DNA of 64,000 nucleotides from Procambarus clarkii (taxonomy: Eukaryota; Arthropoda; Malacostraca; Decapoda; Cambaridae): positions 37,603,102 through 37,667,101 of the forward strand of contig NC_091188.1 of the NCBI RefSeq assembly GCF_040958095.1. The letters run 5' to 3'. The notes below the pieces were generated by a model that worked only from the letters and a program-made list of their open reading frames with translations, did no database searches and was not told where the DNA came from. Both the position numbers and the translations under genes were made by a program. Of this stretch, positions 55,968 to 64,000 are shown one piece after another (position 1 is the first letter of the stretch; each line of letters begins with the position of its first letter).

Positions 55968-57580
55968 CAGGTTATGGTGAGGTGGTTGTGTATGGTGAGG
56001 TGGTTGTGTATGGTGAGGTGGTTGTGTATGGTGAGGTGGTTGTGTATGGTGAGGTGGTTGTGTATGGTGAGGTGGTTGTGTATGGTGCGGTGGTTGTGTA
56101 TGGTGAGGTGGTTGTGTATGGTGAGGTGGCTGTGTCTGGTGAGGTGGTTGTGTATGGTGAGGTGGTTGTGTATGGTGAGGTGGTTGTGTATGGTGAGGTG
56201 GTTGTGTATGGTGCGGTGGTAGTGTATGGTGAGGTGGCTGTGTCTGGTGAGGTGGTTGTGTATGGTGAGGTGGTTGTGTATGGTGAGGTGGTTGTGTATG
56301 GTGAGGTGGTTGTGTATGGTGAGGTGGTTGTGTATGGTGAGGTGGTAGTGTATGGTGAGGTGGTTGTGTATGGTGAGGTGGTTGTGTATGGTGCGGTGGT
56401 AGTGTATGGTGAGGTGGTTGTGTATGGTGAGGTGGTTGTGTATGGTGAGGTGGTTGTGTATGGTGAGGTGGTTGTGTATGGTGCGGTGGTAGTGTATGGT
56501 GAGGTGGTTGTGTATGGTGAGGTGGTTGTGTATGGTGAGGTGGTTGTGTATGGTGAGGTGGTTGTGTATGGTGAGGTGGTTGTGTATGGTGCGGTGGTTG
56601 TGTATGGTGCGGTGGTAGTGTATGGTGAGGTGGTTGTGTATGGTGAGGTGGTTGTGTATGGTGAGGTGGTTGTGTATGGTGAGGTGGTTGTGTATGGTGC
56701 GGTGGTTGTGTATGGTGCGGTGGCTGTGTATGGTGAGGTGGTTGTGTATGGTGAGGTGGTTGTGTATGGTGAGGTGGTTGTGTATGGTGCGGTGGTTGTG
56801 TATGGTGCGGTGGTAGTGTATGGTGAGGTGGTAGTGTATGGTGAGGTGGTTGTGTATGGTGAGGTGGTTGTGTATGGTGAGGTGGTTGTGTATGGTGAGG
56901 TGGTTGTGTATGGTGAGGTGGTTGTGTATGGTGAGGTGGTTGTGTATGGTGAGGTGGTTGTGTATGGTGAGGTGGTTGTGTATGGTGAGGTGGTTGTGTA
57001 TGGTGAGGTGGTTGTGTATGGTGAGGTGGTTGTGTATGGTGCGGTGGTTGTGTATGGTGAGGTGGTTGTGTATGGTGAGGTGGTTGTGTATGGTGAGGTG
57101 GTTGTGTATGGTGAGGTGGTTGTGTATGGTGAGGTGGTTGTGCATGGTGAGGTGGTTGTGTATGGTGAGGTGGTTGTGTATGGTGCGGTGGTAGTGTATG
57201 GTGAGGTGGTTGTGTATGGTGAGGTGGTAGTGTATGGTGAGGTGGTTGTGTATGGTGAGGTGGTTGTGTCTGGTGAGGTGGTTGTGTCTGGTGAGGTGGT
57301 TGTGTATGGTGCGGTGGTTGTGTATGGTGCGGTGGTTGTGTATGGTGAGGTGGCTGTGTATGGTGAGGTGGTTGTGTATGGTGCGGTGGTTGTGTATGGT
57401 GAGGTGGCTGTGTATGGTGAGGTGGTTGTGTATGGTGAGGTGGTTGTGTATGGTGAGGTGGCTGTGTATGGTGAGGTGGTTGTGTATGGTGCGGTGGTTG
57501 TGTATGGTGAGGTGGCTGTGTATGGTGAGGTGGTAGTGTATGGTGAGGTGGCTGTGTATGGTGAGGTGGTTGTGTATGGT
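55968..57580. repeat. 18-bp minisatellite GTGAGGTGGTTGTGTATG
   Basis: About 89 units of exactly 18 bp, with limited variants (GCGG, TAGTG, GCTG, TCTGG). ORFs of more than 540 codons on both strands follow from an 18-bp, stop-free unit. It ends at 57580, joined to a Penelope GIY-YIG coding sequence. Confidence 0.98.
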
Positions 57581-57588
57581 CCTAAAGC

Positions 57589-57915
57589 CCTCTTGGGGAC
57601 TGTAAGCTCCAAAAAAAACAGTATATAGGCAAGACAACAACATCTCTTTCCAGGCGTTTAACGATGCATAAGCAACAGGGCTCCATTAAGGAACATATAA
57701 TCTCTTTCCATAAACAAACCATCACCAGAGAAATCTTAGCAAACAACACAGAAATCATCGATAGATACAGCGATAGCAGGCGGCTAGACGTCTGCGAGGC
57801 ACTACACATCAAGAAGTCAACACCAGCAATCAACAGCCAATTAATGCACAACTATATTCTACCCACTTCAAGACTCCGCTCCAATATAGAAGCATCAAGA
57901 AATATGGAACAATAG
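57589..57915 (+). CDS. Penelope-like GIY-YIG endonuclease, C-terminal part
   Basis: The frame opening at 57589 has the motif PLGDCK, then KKQYIGKTTTSLSRRLT (the YIG half of GIY-YIG with downstream Arg), MHKQQGSIKEHIISFHKQ, EIIDRYSDSRRL, EALHIKKSTPAINSQL, and stops at 57915. GIY-YIG nucleases of Penelope-like elements nick the target to prime reverse transcription. The RT domain and the GIY half are missing because the sequence begins at a minisatellite, so it is a 5'-truncated but otherwise unbroken nuclease end. Related fragments are at 19263-20175 (-) and in both arms of the palindrome at 58486-59797. Confidence 0.85.
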   Translation, partial: PLGDCKLQKKQYIGKTTTSLSRRLTMHKQQGSIKEHIISFHKQTITREILANNTEIIDRYSDSRRLDVCEALHIKKSTPAINSQLMHNYILPTSRLRSNIEASRNMEQ

Positions 57916-58452
<537 letters not shown>

Positions 58453-58613
58453 TATATTTTGGTAGCAGTCTTTCCTGTAGACATATATTATTAAATATGA
58501 CCGAAAAAGTAAGATTAATAATTCTAACACGAATTTTTTCAATCTTTCGTACATTTCTTTTCACTGTTGGAGGTAAATCAAAAATCAATTCTCCAAAATT
58601 CATTTTTATTTCT

Positions 58614-58666
58614 AGTCTGACGCGACACGAGCGCGTTTCGTAAAACTTATTACATTTTCAAAGACT
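58614..58666 (-). ncRNA. Hammerhead ribozyme, left palindrome arm
   Basis: Same fold as 58152-58206 on the minus strand: AGTCT/AGACT stem I, TTGAAAA core, extra T, GTAA/TTAC stem II, GAAA, ACGCG/CGCGT stem III with a 7-base loop, GUC cleavage site. Confidence 0.72.
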
Positions 58667-59613
58667 TTAGTTCACAAATACACAACTGAATAGAACTTAC
58701 GCATCTCCGATTTTATATCTACATTTAAGTGAGGTGGAAGGGGTGATGTGGCATTAACACAAGACAGAACAAGATGTGGTATTAATAGGGTATTAATTTC
58801 ATCAACACAAGACAGAACAAGAGTATTAATAGGGTATTAATTTCATCAACACAAGACAGAACACGAAACAATGGATATTGAATAGAAGTGTTTGTAGAAA
58901 GCCTATTGGTCCATATTTCTTGATGCTTCTATATTGGAGCGGAGTCTTGAGGTGGGTAGAATATAGTTGTGCATTAATTGGCTGTTGATTGCTGGTGTTG
59001 ACTTCTTGATGTGTAGTGCCTCGCAAACGTCAAGCCGCCTGCTATCGCTGTATCTATCGATGATTTCTGTGTTGTTTACTAGGATTTCTCTGGCGATGGT
59101 TTGGTTGTGGGTTGTGGGTCTCTTCCCACAACCAAACCATCGCCAGAGAAATCCTAGTAAACAACATAGAAATCATCGATAGATACAGCGATAGCAGGCG
59201 GCTTGACGTTTGCGAGGCACTACACATCAAGAAGTCAACACCAGCAATCAACAGCCAATTATTGCACAACTATATTCTACCCACCTCAAGACTCCGCTCT
59301 AATATAGAAGCATCAAGAAATATGGACCAATAGGCTTTCTACAAACACTTCTATTCAATATCCATTGTTTCGTGTTCTGTCTTGTGTTGATGAAATTAAT
59401 ACCCTATTAATACTCTTGTTCTGTCTTGTGTTGATGAAATTAATACCCTATTAATACTCTTGTTCTGTCTTGTGTTGATGAAATTAATACCCTATTAATG
59501 CCACATCTTGTTCTGTCTTGTGTTAATGCCACATCACCCCTTCCACCTCACTCAAATGTAGATATAAAATCGGAGATGCGTAAGTTCTATTCAGTTGTGT
59601 ATTTGTGAACTAA

Positions 59614-59666
59614 AGTCTTTGAAAATGTAATAAGTTTTACGAAACGCGCTCGTGTCGCATCAGACT
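59614..59666 (+). ncRNA. Hammerhead ribozyme, right palindrome arm
   Basis: Same fold with one stem III mismatch: the 3' strand reads CGCAT instead of CGCGT, a CpG-decay type change. The core and stems I and II are intact, and C59661 is at the cleavage position. Confidence 0.65.
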
Positions 59667-59788
59667 AGAAATAAAAATGAATTTTGGAGAATTGATTTTT
59701 GATTTACCTCCAACAGTGAAAAGAAATGTACGAAAGATTGAAAAAAAATCGTGTTAGAATTATTAATCTTACTTTTTCGGTCATATTT

Positions 59789-61556
<1,768 letters not shown>

Positions 61557-61562
<6 letters not shown>

Positions 61563-62765
61563 CTCCTCACCAAATGCCTATCCCTTCCGAGGCTAACCTA
61601 CTTTCTGAGGTGCGCCCCATCTTACAACAACCCAAAGCTTGACGAGTATGACCTCCTACTGAAGACCATGCTGGAAAAAGTTGCTAACCTCTCCCTCAAC
61701 GAATGCCAGTGGAAACAAGCCACTCTTCCTGTCAGGCTCGGTGGCTTGGGTGTCCGCACCGCCACCCAAATTGCTGTCCCAGCCTTCCTGTCTTCCTCCT
61801 CAGCATCAGATGACCTGGTTAAGGAAATTCTACCTGACACCCTGAGTGATGTAGCGGGGATACAGGACCCCCACTACACGGAATGCGACACGAAATGGGG
61901 TGCCATGGCAGACCCAGCACTCAGACCAGCCATGCCGAAAGCCAAGAAACAATCCAGTTGGGACAGCCCCATTGTAGACAAAGAAGCCACAGCTTTGCTG
62001 GAGGCAGCAACAACCCCCAGTGATCGTGCACGCCTCACAGCTGTGCAGGCTCCCCATGCAGGGGACTTCCATCTGGCAGTCCCTATGTCTGCGACAGGCA
62101 CACGTCTTGATCCGCAGGAGCTCCGTATTGCAGTCGCTCTCCGCCTTGCTGCCCCTATCCACACTGTTCACAGGTGTATTTGCGGCGAGGCAGATGCTGA
62201 CGAATATGGATTGCATGGCCTGCACTGTGGAAAATCGGGTGGTTGGCACACTAGACACGACGAAGTCAACGACATCATTAAAAGAAGCCTTGCCTCTGCT
62301 CAGTGTCCAGCGGAAAGAGAGCCCCGCAACCTACTGAACCGTGACTCTGTTAGCTTTGCCGGCCGACCAGACGGAATCACACTGCGTCCGTGGAAGGGTG
62401 GCAGGCAGTTAGCATGGGACTATACTTGCGTATCCACCCTGGCAACGACATACATCACCCTCTCTGCTGGCACGGCAGGAGCCGCAGCGACACACAGAGA
62501 AAAACAAAAGTCAGTCAAGTACAGGCAATTAGATCAAAGGTACAACTTCGTTCCAATAGGGTCTGAGACCCTAGGCCCATGGGGTGAGAGTGCAAGAAGG
62601 TTTCTTAAGGATCTTGGTTCCAAGCTCATTGACACCACAAGAGACCCTAGAGCAGCAAGTTTTCTCTTTCAGCGCCTCAGTGTCGCGATCCAGAGGGGAA
62701 ATGCCCGCTGCATCCTCGGTTCCTGCCCGGCGTCGGAGGAGTTCGAGGAAATCTACAGCCTCTAG
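61557..62765 (+). pseudogene. Same retrotransposon, C-terminal half with zinc motif and restriction-like endonuclease
   Basis: The frame continues after the shift (LLTKCLSLPRLTYFLR). Numbered from Met at 61668: VRLGGLGVRTATQIAVPAFL, then CICGEADADEYGLHGLHC (170-187, a Cys/His zinc-type motif) with HTRH at 193-196, then RPDG (233-236) and WDYTC with Asp 251. RPD, a gap of about 15 residues and a second Asp fit the PD-(D/E)XK nuclease of R2/R4/NeSL-type LINEs, which cuts the target to prime reverse transcription. It ends at TAG 62763-62765. The family assignment rests on motif order; clade unknown. Confidence 0.75.
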
Positions 62766-62842
62766 GAAGCGAACTTTTTCTTGTGTCCTCTTAATGTTCA
62801 TTTTTTGTATAAAATCAGATATGTAACTGTATAACCTTGCAT

Positions 62843-62873
62843 AATAAAGTGTACATCATAATAAAAAAAAAAA
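62843..62873 (+). terminator. Poly(A) signal and A-tail of the retrotransposon
   Basis: AATAAA at 62843-62848 is followed 14 bp later by ATAATA and an 11-A run to about 62873, then unrelated GGGGGTGGTAGG. It marks the element's 3' end, about 100 bp after the stop codon. Confidence 0.8.
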
Positions 62874-63269
62874 GGGGGTGGTAGGAGAAGTGAACACTCT
62901 TTCGTATTCAGAGTTAAATGGCAAGTTTTTCCCTGAGTGCTCTGTGTTCCCTTCTCTGAGGCTGTGGGTCCCTATAATTGCACCAGTGGTGGTACCCCCC
63001 TATATATATATATATATAATTTTCTTTTATAGTGACTTTTTTTAAGTGTTGTAACTGGGTATTTGGGACTATAGAGCCAGACAAGGTGTCTGGTGGATAC
63101 CTCACACTCCCACAGTCAGCCCAGGTCAGCCCTGGACCGTTACCAGTGGTGGCTAGAAGCGTTACTACCAGCCAGGGTTGACCTTATCTGGAACTACCCG
63201 TGAGTGAGTGATCACGAACCTCCATCTTATCCACCACACAACCCGTCCTCGACTCAAGTCCATTCCATC
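62874..63269. other. Flanking sequence without a gene
   Basis: Contains a short TA run (63000-63017) and CAGGTCAGCCCTGGACC palindromic bits. No ORF of note. Confidence 0.45.
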
Positions 63270-63575
63270 CAGCGGTCGACCCCACAGACGCATTCATACA
63301 TTTTAACATGCTATTCATTCAAAACAGGAATTTTCTCAAATATATATCTTAATATTATAATATATTAGCATATTGTGCATATATAGGCATAGGTTAGGTT
63401 AGGTGTTTAGGTTCTGTTGGCGATTACTGGTATTTGTAGTACGTCGGTGAAGCATTTACAGCGTTGTGGTTCGAACACCAGTCGTCAGTGAAGCTCTTGT
63501 TCCGGAAGTGTTCGGACGTCAGCAGTTGTGAGTCCTGTGTAAACTGTTTTTCATTCATAAACAGTAGGGGAGGGG
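63270..63575 (+). repeat. Dispersed repeat F with TTAGG units
   Basis: The complement of 55285-55620 in the same order: TATAATATATTAGCATATTG, AGGTTAGGTTAGGTG, TTCTGTTGGCGATTAC, GCGTTGTGGTTCGAACACC, CTTGTTCCGGAAGTGTTCGG, TTCATTCATAAACAG. It ends in a G run. Confidence 0.85.
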
Positions 63576-63639
63576 GGGGGGGGGGTAAACCTGAGAGTGG
63601 AAAGGATTTCCTCACCCAGCTGGTACCTTGTGTTTGGCT

Positions 63640-63852
63640 TCCTGTATTCACCGAGTTGTGCTTGCGGGGGTTGAGCTCTGGCTCTTTGGTCCCGCCTCTC
63701 AACTGTCAATCAACAGGTGTAAAGGTTCCTGAGCCTACTGGGCTCTATCATATCTACACTTGAAACTGTGTATTGAGTCAGCCTCCACCACATCACTTCC
63801 TAATGCATTCCATTTGTCTACTACTCTGACACTGAAAAAATTCTTTCTAACG
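63640..63852 (-). pseudogene. LINE 3' end fragment
   Basis: The last roughly 210 bp of the CR1/Jockey-like LINE on the minus strand: the 3' terminus CAAGCACAACTCGGTG and coding remnants of the FFSVRVV-WNA tail (TTTTTTCAGTGTCAGAGTAG). It is truncated where CA/TG repeats begin. Confidence 0.8.

Positions 63853-64000
<148 letters not shown>

Noticed and set aside
55968-57643. ORFs of about 550 codons in the 18-bp array (VVVYGE or HNHLTI repeats)
   Set aside because: Same reason: an 18-bp stop-free unit. Three overlapping frames on both strands cannot all be real.

Overview
The window is a repeat-dominated stretch of a large arthropod genome, most likely a decapod crustacean and plausibly a freshwater crayfish. 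Four observations point that way. TTAGG/CCTAA (arthropod telomere-type) strings recur inside dispersed elements. There are more than twenty tRNA-derived SINE copies of a kind I associate with decapods. Several LINE and Penelope-like element families are present. Very long CT, GT and TA microsatellites and kilobase-scale minisatellites fill most of the rest. There are no bacterial-type genes, operons or CRISPR arrays. A 500-base assembly gap lies at 43501-44000.

Only one host gene is visible. At 10313-10415 (+) there is a 34-codon first coding exon ending in the peptide MRPIFSGYPFQ, followed by a consensus splice donor. I read it as the first coding exon of a Pax3/7-family gene (paired/gooseberry/gooseberry-neuro), in which this peptide normally leads directly into the paired domain. 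A 60-codon upstream ORF ends on an ATGA overlap with the proposed start codon. A TATA box lies about 300 bases upstream, and a GC- and CpG-rich region (8070-9160) with its own TATA box and splice signals lies further up. I see no paired-box exon downstream, so at least 53 kb of the window would be intron 1.

Layout: 0.2-6 kb SINE heads, foldbacks and short tandem arrays; 4.9-8.06 kb two GT-rich minisatellites; 8.07-10.4 kb CpG-rich region and Pax3/7 exon; 11.6-14.2 kb minisatellite carrying a CACGTG E-box in most units; 14.8-16.1 kb 20-bp minisatellite; 16.5-18.2 kb microsatellites with SINE/LINE tails; 18.2-20.6 kb hammerhead-like motifs, an endonuclease-type LINE fragment and a Penelope fragment joined by a TA tract; 20.6-22.5 kb AT-rich unique DNA; 22.5-25 kb a LINE lying inside a minisatellite; 25-31.9 kb Penelope fragment and large minisatellites; 33.2-35.65 kb two RNase-H LINE fragments; 36-44 kb SINEs, MITEs and a LINE fragment; 44-48.3 kb a LINE with nested insertions; 49-57.6 kb tandem arrays, SINEs and foldbacks; 57.6-62.9 kb Penelope copies with hammerhead ribozymes, a 1.3-kb palindrome, a telomere-repeat MITE and a restriction-like-endonuclease LINE, all strung along TA microsatellites; 63-64 kb repeats.

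The most notable system is the Penelope-like element group. The GIY-YIG endonuclease end of the element is followed by a complete hammerhead ribozyme fold. The 3' ends run into TA microsatellites, and other mobile elements sit in or next to the same tracts. Similar hammerhead-type folds recur in three other repeat families, often as head-to-head foldbacks, with the core 3-8 pair switching between C-G and U-A. All mobile-element genes seen are truncated or frameshifted.
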